A stretch of DNA of 64,000 nucleotides from Ochotona curzoniae (lineage: Eukaryota; Chordata; Mammalia; Lagomorpha; Ochotonidae). The notes beneath the pieces are model-generated. The model made no database searches and was not told the origin of the DNA. It saw only the letters and a list, made by a program, of their open reading frames with translations. Location: assembly GCF_017591425.1 (NCBI RefSeq), contig NW_024465369.1:28501001-28565000 (forward strand), in the 5' to 3' direction. Below are positions 23,755 through 35,195 of the stretch, in pieces (within the stretch, counting starts at the first letter, position 1; each line of letters starts with the position of its first letter). Made by a program: the position numbers and the translations under genes.

Positions 23755-23930
23755 AGCATAGTGTTTCTCATCCTTTAGCACACCTTACAATTTACCTGGA
23801 GGATTTGTAAAATTATAACTTTTCAGAACTCTTGGAGATTCTGACTCAACAAATCTGAAGAGAATATTGAAATAAACAAGTTCCCCTGTAATGCTAGGAG
23901 ACCACACACTGAGAACCACTGGCGTAAAAA
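23755..23930. repeat. hAT-Charlie-type MER element remnant
   Basis: It has a fairly symmetrical layout: 'agtgtttctcatcctttagc' at the left, 'gattctgactcaacaaatctgaag' in the middle and 'ctgagaaccactgg' at the right. The ends suggest terminal inverted repeats (gtgtttctca / tgagaaccac), as in non-autonomous hAT elements. Confidence 0.55.
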
Positions 23931-26740
23931 TTGGTAGGTACTTAGCATCTTATTACAGGTATTTAAAAGTATTTTAATATCTACAATGTAATTTTACTTT
24001 AGTATAGATGAGAAATCATAATCCACTCATAGAAGAATATAATCATAATGGTGGCAGAATGGAAACTTACTTAGATCTTATTTAGCTCAAAATCTTGACC
24101 TTAAAAATAAAGAACTTAATGTCTTCCTTATAATAATAGCCAATAAAAACAGAATTAAAATTATTTGTAGATAATTGAGCACTATCAGTGTTATCCCCAA
24201 TATATGTAAACCAAGACATTCTAAGTAGAATTAAATATTCATGCACATTTCCAACAATACATTTATGGAGAATAGTCCAAATGCCAAACTAAGCAGAACC
24301 TAATCTAATGGGGCTCATAAGGAAAATGTTTATTGACATTAGTAATATAAAATTAAGCCCAGAGGGACAATAACTGCCGCATCAATTATTTGGAAAAACA
24401 TGTATATGCTTAAACACTTAAATATAGCATAAAATGATAAGAAGTATGTTTTCTTCATAAATAATCAATGTGTTACTTTTAATCATGGGTAATAGAGTAA
24501 AACATACCAACATGAAAATTCATTTCAGAGTATCATTCAACTTGATGAAAAGCATACAAGGCATTTCAGATGCCTTTGAACTGTTGATGTAGAAGGTGTG
24601 CATTCACTCACCTGCCTCCAGCCAATGCTCATTAATAGGTACCTGAAGAAATGATAGAATATCCAACTCTCCATTTCTAGAGTTGAGATCATGCAGGCAA
24701 TGATACAGCCTTGATTTTCATAATTCATGAAATCCTGTCTAAGGCACTGAACTCCACTTGCCAAGAACATGTAGACAAAGCTGCATTTACCCATAACTGT
24801 AAAAATACCCATCTATCTTGTAAATTAGGCTTCATCTGTTGTGCCATCATCTCTGATTAAAGCTAATGAAAATTCCTTGCCAATATCACACTGCTGCTGC
24901 AACCTTCCCTAGGACTGCCCAACGCTTTCTGCAGCACTGGGTAAGAACCTGCTATTTTAACTAATTTCTGTAGTAGGACACAGTGTAAGAGTCTGAAGCA
25001 GAATTAGTGGTATAATGTTTCTACTTTTACTCATAGGGTGAATAACTGTTCCTCTCACACTGAGGACCATCCCTCCAGGTCTCCTAAGCACTGCACAGTT
25101 TGAGCCAATGCAGTTAACCTAGCAGCATTCAGCGTTAGTATCAAATGGCACTTTTACTGCAGTATTCACCTGGCAACCATGCAGGCAGGCTTCATTATTG
25201 AAGTCCTTCAGCTGCCAGGTCTTACAGGCTCTGTTATCACTTTAAAGCATCACAGCAATCACTAACAGAAGAAAATGCAGGCAGAAACATATGCAAAGCT
25301 CATCACACAGGAAGCAAATTTACAATCAGAGACAAGGGCAATTTATAACAGCCAAGAACTGCAGTGAATCTTCCAATTACAAGCTAAAACTAAAAATACT
25401 CTCCTACAACAACTCTTATCCTAATATTTGTATACAGTATCTAAAAATCAAATCAACATTTGTTCCTTGCTGGTTAGAGATGATACTTGTTAAGCAAATT
25501 CTAATTTATAGTTTATTTACTCAGTGTCTTAAAGCTAGGATTACTGGATGACTTGTGGTGCTTTGTCAAGCATGCTGAAATAACTGGGATCTCAAAAATT
25601 TTTTCCCTGCACATCTCAGCATGGCTGATCGGATTCTGCCAAGATTATAGTATATAAACAACTGAATCATGCAAAAATATTTACCCCCAAAAGATGTAGT
25701 AAAAGCTCAGCTTCCTTCAGTCTCCATAGCCCCTGAAATGTTAATCAGAAGGAACAGTCCCATGAGTTTCCTCAGGCCAGCAGTGTGTCTCCTACACTTG
25801 ACCTAGACAGCCTTACATAACGAAGCATCAGTGCTGAGGAGCTTGCTGAATGTCATCACCAGGAGGAGTAAGAAGTGTTGGCAGCAGCAGGCAGGCGGCA
25901 GCCTGGGAGTTTGCATGGAGATGATGAAGTCTTTCTTGTCTTCCTCTTTTGAACTGTTTCAGAAGGAGAGTTAAGAATAGCTCAGAAACTGGGCTGTGTG
26001 TGTGTGTGTGTGTAATGACCAGAAGCACAAAATCTGTATCTTTCAGCAAATGTGAGGCGCTTCCTTCAGTGTTTGCAGAGACCTAAAAGAATGATCGTCT
26101 ATCTATGAAGTCCAGTAGTAGTCCTGACATCTAAAGTGAAGGGGCTGGTAAAGCAAAATAATAGCACAAAGGCTGCTGTGGAGAGCGTTAGCCTGTTTTT
26201 AACTTCTCATGGTGAGTACAGGGGAAAATATGAATGTGTAATGATTATAATAACAGTTGGGAGTAGAATTTGTTTCACAGGATGATAACTAAAGAATTTG
26301 TAAAAATGCTTATGTTCCTTAAACATCTTGTTTCAGGCAAGAAGAGGGATTTTTACTCATGTGTAGCATTCAAAATGTGATGGGTTAAACTGTGTTTCAT
26401 ATGCTTTGACTTCTCAATTTATCGTGCAAGAGGTAAGAAAACTGGGAACCTATCCACACTGGTTCAAAGAGGAATGTCAGGTGTGCTAATCGGCTACTTG
26501 TGTTAGCTATACTGCAAAACAAGGTCTGATTGCAACACCAGGTTTTGTATATAATGGATCAATTTGTAGCTGCCAAGAACAGTTCCTGAGCAGGGAGCAA
26601 GCGGGTCACTCTGCTTTCCAGATAAGCTTTGGTAGACTTGGACATCTGGAGAATACTTTAAGCAGCAAATTAAAAATAATGCACTCTCCATCTAATTTTC
26701 ATTCAGTTATCTTAAATGTGTGCAATTCAAGTTATGCCTT

Positions 26741-26782
26741 TAACAACTCCAGGAATAACAACTCCAGGAATAACAGCTCCAG
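26741..26782 (+). repeat. Three tandem 15-bp units
   Basis: aacaactccagg, aataacaactccagg and aataacagctccag follow each other directly. This is a small local tandem duplication, nearly perfect and so probably recent. Confidence 0.85.
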
Positions 26783-27559
26783 TCCTCCGATGATTGTGAG
26801 TACAATGATTCGGTGTTACTAATATAAGATGACCGTATGTTGCTAAATAATATATAAAGTTAGTTTTATATGAGATGTGGACTAAGATATAGAATTCCTG
26901 AGGCAACAAAGAAATCATGCATCATTTAAAAATAATGTTAATGTTTTGTTCTTAGCTGGAAAGCATTGCCCTGAGAATAGAATGATGAAATCAGAGAATT
27001 TAGGTTTATGAAAGAGCACAACAATCTAATTCCACCCAAAAGAAGTTCACTGGCATACCTTAGCTGGCACAAAGGGAAAAAAGTGTTGGAAAGTAGTTTT
27101 CCTGATGTTTACGTGGTGTTTTGCCACCATACTATAGTGAGCAGTTGTCCTGTGATACTACCACAAAGGTTTGATGTAGAGGTTTTTTGTTTGTTTGTTT
27201 TCCCCTCATGAAGTTGAAACAGAATGAACTAGCCCTAGTATCTGCTTTCAGCCATAGTCTGATTTTAGAAAAACAAGTTCTGTAGCAGGTAGAATAAGGA
27301 ATTTTTCTCCATCCATTTCTTGTAACTGTAACAAACATGTTAGTACAATAGTCTTAGATTGTGAAACCATGTTCTGAATGGTCTAGAGATTTGATGATGG
27401 TTCAAACCCTTTATCTTGTTGATGAAGATTGTGGTATGAGGCTTCTTTGTCTTTTGGTGATCAAGGTGTGTAAGTTAAACAATACAATGGATGCAAATAA
27501 ATAGAGATAGAATGCGTTAGAAAGCATCCAGTGTGTTTCCATTTTGTAAACGGCCATTT

Positions 27560-27660
27560 CTGGTCAGGCACTGTGGTTTTCATCCTTGCATCCTTGCTTA
27601 TAGCACAATGTTTGTTGCGCCCTCAGCAAATGTTTGGACAAATAAATAAGTTGAGGAATA
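27560..27660 (+). repeat. L2/MIR-like 3' end remnant
   Basis: 'tagcacaatgtttgttgcgccctcagcaaatgtttgg' (read in part) followed by 'caaataaataagttgagg' resembles the agcacagtgcctggcacatagtaggc...caataaatgtttgttga end shared by L2 elements. Confidence 0.5.
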
Positions 27661-28014
27661 AAAAATGTTCATGTATGTTTACGGGTAGAAACTGTATATG
27701 CCATGGCCTGGCTGAATTCTTTGGCGGATTCATCCAAGGACTGCATCCAAATGACGTATTAGTATATACTTAATTGCCAAGATAAATATTTTTGAAGTAT
27801 TTGGAAATTTTATAAAAACTTCACAAAGTTTAGAAACATATCTTGAATTTCTCCCAATTTGGCTAATTTGATACAGGTTTGGCTGAGAGGCGACCACTCA
27901 CAGCTTAATGATAGTTTCGTTTGTTTCAGCTGACCTTAACTTGGAAGTAGGCTCCAGGTGGGTTAGGAAGGCCCACAGTCCTCGGGATCCTGCACTTACT
28001 TTTCTTCCTCACAA

Positions 28015-28074
28015 TTTTTTTTTTTTTTAGCCTATGTGGGTTGTTTTTGTTTGTTTGTTTGTTTGTTTGTTTTG
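28015..28074 (+). repeat. Poly(T) followed by (TTTG)n
   Basis: About 14 T, a short spacer, then six to seven units of tttg (28045-28073). This is simple sequence, perhaps the decayed A-tail of a lost minus-strand retroelement. Confidence 0.85.
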
Positions 28075-28454
28075 TCTTCATGTTCTCAAGATTGTTGTAT
28101 CATCCCTGATTTCCAGATTACATTTTAGGTAGGAAGGTAGGAAAAGCAAAAGTTACAATGCAGGTGCCAGCTGAGTCAGCTTCAAAAGCTTGCCCAGAAG
28201 ATTCCTATATCGTCTTTGATACCTTATGGATCACATCTGTGAGACTTTCTGCAGGGCAGTTTTAAATAAATATTTTAAAATGAGACCATTGCCAAATGAA
28301 ACAGGGGTTCTGTTTTTAGAATGAAGGGGAGTTTATCCCCGTTCCCCCTTCAGATTCTTTCTTAGTAAGTAGTTTTGGCTACTTGGAAAAATTCCAGGAA
28401 TTCAGCATGATTAGACAGTGTAATGATGATTTATATTTCAAAGGACTAAAAGCC

Positions 28455-28985
28455 TGGGCATTGGTGCACAGCAGTGTAAGCCACTAACACTTTCAGTCCA
28501 TATTGGTGTGTTGGCTTGAGCTCCAGCTGCTCTCCTTTCTTTAAGATTTTTTTTTTTTTTTTTGGAAAGCAGATTTACAGAGAGAGAGAGAGAGACAAAG
28601 ATCTTCTATCTGCTGGTTCACTCCCCAAATGGCTGCCATGGCCAGAGCTGAACTGATCAGGAGCTATAAACTACTTCTTTGTCTCCCACATGGGTGCAGC
28701 TTCACAAAGCTTTGGGGCATCTTCCATTGTCTTCCCAGGTCATAATCGGGAAACTGGATTAGCAGTGGAGTGGCCAAAACACAAACTGGCACCCATATGG
28801 GATTATGGTACCTGGAGGTGGAGGATTAGCTAGTTAAGATATCGCAACAACCTCACTGCTTCCCTTTCAATCCAGGAACTTTGGAGAGCAAGGGGAAGAA
28901 AGTCTGAGTACTCGAGATTCCAGTCTATCTGTGTTAGAGATCTGGATGTAGGATCGTTCCTTCAACATGTCTCAGCTTAGGCTGT
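28455..28985 (+). repeat. Old CSINE, plus strand, split by a younger CSINE
   Basis: The left part (28455-28539) has the head 'cctgggcattggtgcacagc' and 'gagctccagctgctctcc'. The right part (about 28870-28985) continues with 'ctttggagagcaaggggaag' and 'gtactcgagattccagtc'. The younger minus-strand SINE sits between them. Confidence 0.6.
28540..28856 (-). repeat. CSINE inserted into an older CSINE, minus strand
   Basis: Reverse tail 'tttaagatttttttttt', body 'ctgctggttcactccccaaa', head 'gttaagatatcgcaacaacc'. The flanks ctgctctcctttc (28527-28539) and ctgcttccctttc (28857-28869) form a 13-bp duplication with two mismatches. Confidence 0.9.
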
Positions 28986-29001
28986 TAATGACCATTGTAG
29001 C

Positions 29002-29217
29002 GGGCCCAGCACAGTAAGTAGCCTAGTGGCTAAATGGTTGTCTTGCATGTGCTGGGATCCTGCATGAGCACTGGTCTGTGTCCTGGCTGCTCCATCTCCC
29101 ATCCAGCTCCCTGCTGTGGCCTGGGAAAACTGGGGAGTGAACCTGTGGATGGGAGATCTTTCTCTCTGGTTATCCTTTTCTCTGTAAATTTGCCTTTGTA
29201 ATAATTAAAAAAAAAAT
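29002..29217 (+). repeat. CSINE with internal deletion, plus strand
   Basis: The head 'gcgggcccagcacagtaagt' and body run to 'ctgtggcctgggaaaactgg', then jump straight to 'ggggagtgaacctgtgg' and the tail. About 80-100 bp of the usual middle is missing. Confidence 0.9.
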
Positions 29218-31321
29218 CCATTTGGGCAACAAACTAGCAGCAATGAGGTCTCTGTTCCTATTTATGTCTCTTAAAAATAACATCTTAAAGAATAAAAGAA
29301 GTCTTTTCATTTTATATCCAATTCTGTAGAAAATTCTTTTTACTTGTAAAAACATAAAGCTAATATTCCTTAATATTGTTAATAATTATTCATTCTATAA
29401 TCACAGTTGTCTCTAATAATATGATTATTTTACAGTATTTATCTAAATGATGCAATTTAAATCCAGAAATTTCATTGGGTTGCTGTGTCTCTGAGTCTGT
29501 CTTTTGGAAATAATGGTTTATTGATTGATTAGACCAGGCTAATATTTTATGTAGGATGTTTTATCATTGGAGTTTGTCTGCTGCTTTATGACGTCATTTA
29601 GTTCATTCTGTATGCTGTACAGTGACTGTGTTTCAGTTGTCTTAGTTCTGGTCATATTCTAATTATTACATTTTATTTAAAAATTTAATACTTTATGGGT
29701 GAGAGTGTCTTTCATATAAAAATTCCAATCAATTCCTGGTAATCCACATTTTCCCATCCTTTACATTATTTTTTGATTGGAGCCTTGAAATTCTATTTTT
29801 GCATAAAACAAAAACTAAAACTATAGCCACCATACATGCTATGTAACACTTCAAGCTAAATCTGATTTGGTACCCATTAGCCAAACTCCCTCCACCCTGC
29901 CATTTCTTCCGGTGTTGGTAATAAAGGCACCATGCTCAGTGAAGTAGGCCAGACACAGGAAAAGGCAAGCATACTCTTTCCTCATGTAGAAGCTAATAAA
30001 CTAAGTACAGAATGGTGATTAGTGTCCTGCTTTTGATAGTTAGGTTCGAACGTTACTGGATAATTTATATAACTATGTTGCAGTCAAATAGATGCAAAGA
30101 GAAAACTTAGATAATTTTTTAAGTGAAAAAGAAAATAATTTGGTGCCTGCATTTTACTCCATGTCCCTCTGTTTCCAAATTGGGCTATCTAGAGTTGTTC
30201 CTTTCTGAAGGGACTGTGAAAAAATATGTTCTAAATTGAAACCTTAACCCTTGAAATATCAGCAGTTACTAAGTAAAATAGTAATGCATTGTTATTGTTC
30301 TTGTTCTGTCAGCTAATTTGCAAGAATCAGATGTACTAAGACCCAGGGAGCTCATTTTAGCCAGTCCATGGACAGTCTTAAACACTTTCAACTCGGTTAC
30401 ATGAATGTATCTAAACCAGGTCTCCTTTTTTTTTCCATGTTGGTCCAAGGAATAATGCTGGTATCCTTAAAAGAACCTGGAATAAGGTTTCTGCTCCACC
30501 CTAAAACCTTGCTGTAGGCTTTTAGAGGATCACTGGATAGCCTGGAATTAAAGGCAGAAACAAAAACCCTCTAGTTCTAGAAAAGTTGTATTCGTCTTAC
30601 TTTTTATCAAACCCAGCTTTTATACAAAAGATAACTTCTTCTGAACCCAAATCAGAAATACCTTGAAAGAATTTGTTGAAAAACAGTTGTTTTTCCAAGA
30701 CTTGCCTCTTCATTCAAAACCTGCATAAAATGTACTATTCACTATCTTAGAGAAATAAATATGGGAAAATCTTTGAAGAAAATCAAACTATAGTCTAAAT
30801 GGAGACTGTAATTTTTTTTTAATTGGGCAGATAAGAATTTTATGTCATAAGCTCAAGGGAAAATAAAACTTCTTTCCATAAATTTCCATTTTAATGTCCA
30901 AATTTAACCCACTGTCAGAAGATGTACTCTATATCTATTGGAAAGTTTTAATTATTCCAAGTTTAACTTGATAAAATGTGAGATTTTCATTTTTCCCTTT
31001 TCTAATAAACACCAAGTTCCACAAGAACTATATCCCAAAGTCATGTTAGCTTAGCACATTGTAGTGCCAACTCCTGCAAAGCTTGGCTGGCAGTTGCCAT
31101 CTGTGTGCACATCCATGGATTCAGCAAAGTACAGTCCTGTGGCTTCTCTAGACAGGAGGATTTCAGAGCCATCTTCCAAATGGAAAATGAGACAATGAAG
31201 AATCGCACCTACTTTTTTCCCCCAGAAATGACACCCAGCTGGCTGTATTTCGGGGGAGAGGAGATAAAATGTAATAAAAGGCTGAGAAATGCCCCTAGCA
31301 GGAAACCACTCTCTTTGATTT
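29218..31321. other. AT-rich DNA with one L1 tail fragment
   Basis: No gene is recognised. A plus-strand L1 3' UTR scrap lies inside (listed separately). The 72-residue frame 31105-31323 has balanced composition but no domain I know. Confidence 0.5.
29925..30095 (+). mobile_element. L1 3' UTR fragment, plus strand
   Basis: 'gctcagtgaagtaggccagacacagg' (read in part), 'tcctcatgtagaagctaata' and 'cagaatggtgattagtg' match the region just after ORF2 in mammalian L1s. Confidence 0.65.
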
Positions 31322-31560
31322 AATTTTATTTAAGGATTTACTTGTTAGAAAGGCAGAGTGACAGAGGAAGAGACGAGGAGGGAAACAGTTCTTCTATCCG
31401 TGAATTCACTCCCCAAGTGGCCTCCACGGCTGAGACTGAGCCAGTCAGAAATCGGGAGCCTGGAACTCCATTTGGTGTTTCATCTTGGTGTCAGGAATCC
31501 AGATATTTTGGCAATCTGCTATTGATTCCTCAGCTATGGTAGTATATAGTGCTGGCCCTT
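31322..31560 (-). repeat. CSINE, minus strand, shortened
   Basis: Reverse tail 'tttatttaaggatttacttg', body 'ccgtgaattcactccccaag', head 'agtatatagtgctggccc'. About 70 bp of the middle is missing. Frame 31342-31542 is a shadow. Confidence 0.87.
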
Positions 31561-31762
31561 GACAACACCCTTTCTAGAAATTCTGGTGATCATCAAGCTG
31601 TCTTTGTCCACATTTTACAGTTGAAACATTAAAAAATATATCAGTTTTTAGCCAATTTTCATTTTAAGATTAAACTGAGCTGAGAGGAGTTTTTTGTGTA
31701 TGTGACAATGAGAAGGGCTCCCTCTTGTGTTTGTGGCATGATTGTGTTTGGCACTTTAAAGT

Positions 31763-32062
31763 GGGACCCATTGTCTTGTCCAGTGGCTGAATCCTTCTCT
31801 TGCTTGCATCAGGATCCCACAAGGTTGTCGGTTTGTGTTCTGGTTGCTGCGCTTCCTATTCAGCTCCTTGTTTGTAGCCTGGGAAAGCTGTAAATGATAG
31901 CCCAAGGCCTTTGAATCCTGCACCCATATGGGAGACACGTAAGCTCCTGGCTTTGGATCAGCTCAGCACTGGCCTTTGCAGCCATTTTAGGAGAGAGCTA
32001 GTGGAGGGAGGATCTTTCTGAGAATCTGATCTGCCTTTCCAATAAAAATAAATCTTTAAAAA
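31763..32062 (+). repeat. CSINE, plus strand
   Basis: The head region 'gggacccattgtcttgtcc' leads into 'tgtagcctgggaaagctg', 'gcacccatatgggagacac' and the tail 'tttccaataaaaataaatctttaaa'. It is moderately diverged. Confidence 0.88.
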
Positions 32063-32507
32063 AGGATAGAATGGGATTCCATCTTTTTTCTGTCACTTTG
32101 ACCAGAGGAATTTTAGCATAGGCTAACCAATGTTTATATTATAGTACATAGAATTACAGTCTTCTACTTTGTAAATAAAGCACCTTAAATTGTAGCAGTT
32201 TTATATGCCATGAGAAACATGACTGCCCTACATAAACCTTAAATAGGTGACTTCTAACCCTATTCTGATAGTTCCCTTCATCTAATGTATTATTTGAAGT
32301 TTCTTTGGTTCAGACAAATAGTCAGAAGGGACAGAGGTGAGGGATAGAGTCTCTATAAGGAAAAAAATTCCCTGAGGATTTAGCAGATGTCTTCCTATGT
32401 CTTACTGGCCAGCAGTTTTATTTTCATAGGAGCAAAGGAAGCAGCTAAGAAAATGTAGATTTCAAATTGGGTTCATAGATATTTCAATCAAAATTCATTG
32501 AGACTAT

Positions 32508-32605
32508 TTGGGAAAGTGAACAGTGAACCAGTGGATGGAAGATCTCTTTATCTCTCTTGCTCTCTCTCTTAATCTGCCTTTCAAATAAAAATTAAATAGA
32601 GCTTT
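32508..32605 (+). repeat. CSINE 3'-end fragment
   Basis: Only the last part is present: 'gtgaaccagtggatggaagatc', a TCTC stretch, 'aatctgcctttcaaataaaaat'. It is 5' truncated. Confidence 0.75.
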
Positions 32606-33608
32606 AATAAAACCTGGGAACAAAATGGGAAGGAAAATAGAAAAATATGGAAAAATGATCTCTACAAAAAGGAAAGTCCTGGTAGTTTTGAGATGAATTC
32701 TAAATGGTAAACTGATACTCTAGAATAATGCATAAGATCATAGATGATTAGAAATCTATAAAAGTGGTCTGGAAATACATTGTGAATCTAGAGTAAGTAT
32801 GTTTTTCTGTTATACTGGAGGAAACAAGGATAAGCCTTCCCAATTTCTTAGGAGCAATTGCCTAAGGAATCAGGATATTCCATGTGATATTTTTCATAAA
32901 AGGACTGGGGAAAGCAGCTGCACTTAAGTGGTGCCCTTATCAGAAGTCCAGCTTATCTGTTTAAGTGCCTAGATGATAAACAAAAGGATCAAAGCAGATA
33001 TTTCACCAGATAGGCCAGCTAACATGGTGGCTGAGGTGAACAGTGAGTGACACTGAGGTCCTCATGAGCTCTCAACATGGTAGGGGTTTTGAGTATCTGT
33101 TGATGCTTTCATCTTGCGTATGTTGCAATCCAATTTCCAGCAGCAAAAAGGGGGGGAAGGAGAGACAGGGATGGAGGGAGACCGTCTCTATTTTCTTATC
33201 TTTTTCTTTTCTTTTGTTTTATTTTTATCTATCTAAACAATCAGACTAGTTTCATTTAAAAGCAGTTAAGCAGTTATGTAACCTAATGAATAATGAATCA
33301 GGATGTTTACCATTGCATGCTTTCCAGCCTTGGATTCACTTCTGAACCTGCTGGGATAAATGCAAAATAGATCTCCTACTTATTCTAAGAAGAGATTTTC
33401 TATGAACAAAGCTTGTTCTCCTTAAAGGTTGTGTTAACACACATACAGATAACCCAGAACTTGGAAGTGTTTAAAAAGAAAAAAATGGGGGCAAAGCAAG
33501 GGAGAATCATCATCATGTAGATAAGAGAATTGGGTGCGATGGTGTTCAAGAAGAAGAAAAAGGCAATCACCCAATATTTGTCTTCACTGCCATTTGCTCT
33601 TTCCTGAT
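32606..33608. other. AT-rich DNA
   Basis: No gene or clear repeat is recognised. A purine-rich stretch (gggggggaaggagagacaggg) lies near 33150. The small frames at 33043-33249 and 33400-33612 have no domain. Confidence 0.5.
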
Positions 33609-34535
33609 CCATTGTGAGTTGTCTTTTGTATAGGAGGAATCTTGTTGTCTTTTGATGTAGGAGGAGTCTTGTTTCATATACGTGCGTGCAGAGATCTGGT
33701 TTTCAGAATCCCATTTATTGAAGAGATTCACCTGTCTCCAGATATTTTTAGCTTGTTTCCCAAAGAAATATTGGTTGTGGCTGCATGGATCAATTTCTGG
33801 AGTCTAATCTGTTCCAAGGGTCCACATATTTATTTTTGGGTCAGTGCTAGGTAGTTTTGACTATGGTTTTCCTGTAAAGTATCTTGAACAACAATTTTGT
33901 GATGACTTGAGTTTCATTTTTAATGTCCAGCGTTGATTGAGCTGTTTGGGGTCTCTTGAAATTTCATTTTAGTCATTTTTTTTCTAGAATTCAGAAGAAT
34001 GTCTTCAGTATTTTGGCTGTGATCACATTGAAGTTATAAATTCCTGGGAGTAGCATAGAAATTTTGGCTATAATAATGCTTTCACTCTATGAACATAGAA
34101 GATTTTTTTTATTTCCTATGTCTTTTCTGTTTTTTATGTTATATAATTAATTGTAGAGCCTTTTATATCCTTGGCTAAATTAATCTAACAAAGTAATATA
34201 CGATAGACCCACATCAGAATCATATCAAATGGGGAAAAGTTGAAAGCAACTCCTTCTAAGATTCCAAACTAGACAAGATGCCTGATATCATCATTACCAA
34301 TCAGTATAATTTTAGGAGTTTTAATGAGATAATGAAATGACAGAAAGACAAATGCAAAGAAGGAAGTCAAAATATCCCTTGTTTGTAGAGGATAGGCTCC
34401 TATACATGTGTGGAACTAAAAGACTTCACCAAGAGATTCTTGAAACTCAGAGTATGGCAATTTGCAGGAACAAAAAGTGGAACTCAATCAGTAATGTTTG
34501 TATACAGAAAGAATGTGATGGGTGAGAAAGAACTT
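33609..34535 (-). mobile_element. L1 ORF2 pieces in opposite orientations
   Basis: The left part (about 33640-34100) is antisense ORF2: 'gttttgactatggttttcctg', 'gtaaagtatcttgaacaac', 'gatcacattgaagttataaa', 'attcctgggagtagcat'. The right part (about 34190-34530) is sense ORF2: 'acatcagaatcatatcaaat', 'ggggaaaagttgaaagcaac', 'aagacttcaccaagag'. The reverse-transcriptase region lies inverted beside a more 3' piece, compatible with a 5' inversion during insertion. No 3' UTR or tail is visible at the left end, so two separate fragments are also possible. Confidence 0.65.
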
Positions 34536-34614
34536 GCAAGACAGGTCTGATTCATAATGGCTACAAGCATTTTAAATAGAATTTTCTTCATACTTACTCA
34601 CCCAAAAATGTCTT

Positions 34615-34950
34615 CTTTTTTTTTTTTTTAAAGATTTAAAAAATTTTTATTGTAAAGTCAGATATACAGAGACAAGGAGAGACAGAAAGATCTTCTACCT
34701 GATGGTTCACTCCCTGAGTGACCGCAACAGCCAGTACTGTGCTGATCAGAAGTCAGGAGCCAGGAACCTCCTCCAGGTCTCCCAGGCGGATGCAGGGTCC
34801 CAAAGCTTTGGGCCGTCCTCTACTGCTTTCCTAGGCCACAAGCAAGGAGCTGGATGGGAAGCAGGGCTGCCGGGATTAGAACTGGTGACTATATGGAATC
34901 CTGGCATGTTCAAGGCAAGGATTTTAGGCAGTAGGCCACCACGCCAGGAC
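34615..34950 (-). repeat. CSINE, minus strand, with near-perfect TSD
   Basis: This is a full-length reverse C repeat from 'ttttttaaagatttaaaaaa' to 'aggccaccacgccaggac'. Flanks aaaatgtctt (34605-34614) and aaagtgtctt (34951-34960) form a 10-bp duplication with one mismatch. Confidence 0.93.
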
Positions 34951-34960
34951 AAAGTGTCTT

Positions 34961-35178
34961 AAAATAAGTAATATCTGTACTTCAAAAATCAAGGGCACAC
35001 AGTGACTTTAAAACTTAAAACAATTTAAAAACTGGTTATGATAAAAGCTCAAATTTGATATTTATTTAACTATTTAATTTATACCTAACACTTAAGAATC
35101 TCTTTTGACACTCAGTAAACTCAGTGTTTTAATATATATTATAGAAGATGTTTTAATTTTTCAAGCTCTCACTTTGGG
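34961..35178. other. AT-rich spacer
   Basis: Short AT-rich sequence between a SINE and GC-rich element B. No feature was seen. Confidence 0.6.
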
Positions 35179-35195
35179 TTTGTTATTTTATTCTT
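35179..35195. repeat. Target-site duplication, left copy (GC-rich element B)
   Basis: tttgttattttattctt is repeated exactly at 38518-38534 and defines the ends of element B. Confidence 0.95.

Larger units (their letters stand above)
23931..28016. other. About 4 kb of mostly unique AT-rich DNA
   Basis: This is the longest stretch with few recognisable young repeats. A (GT)n of nine units lies at 25995-26012. A 15-bp unit (aataacaactccagg) is repeated almost three times at 26741-26782. An L2/MIR-like 3' end lies near 27560-27660. Open frames up to 91 residues show no domain. Conserved non-coding sequence could hide here, but the sequence alone does not show it. Confidence 0.5.
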
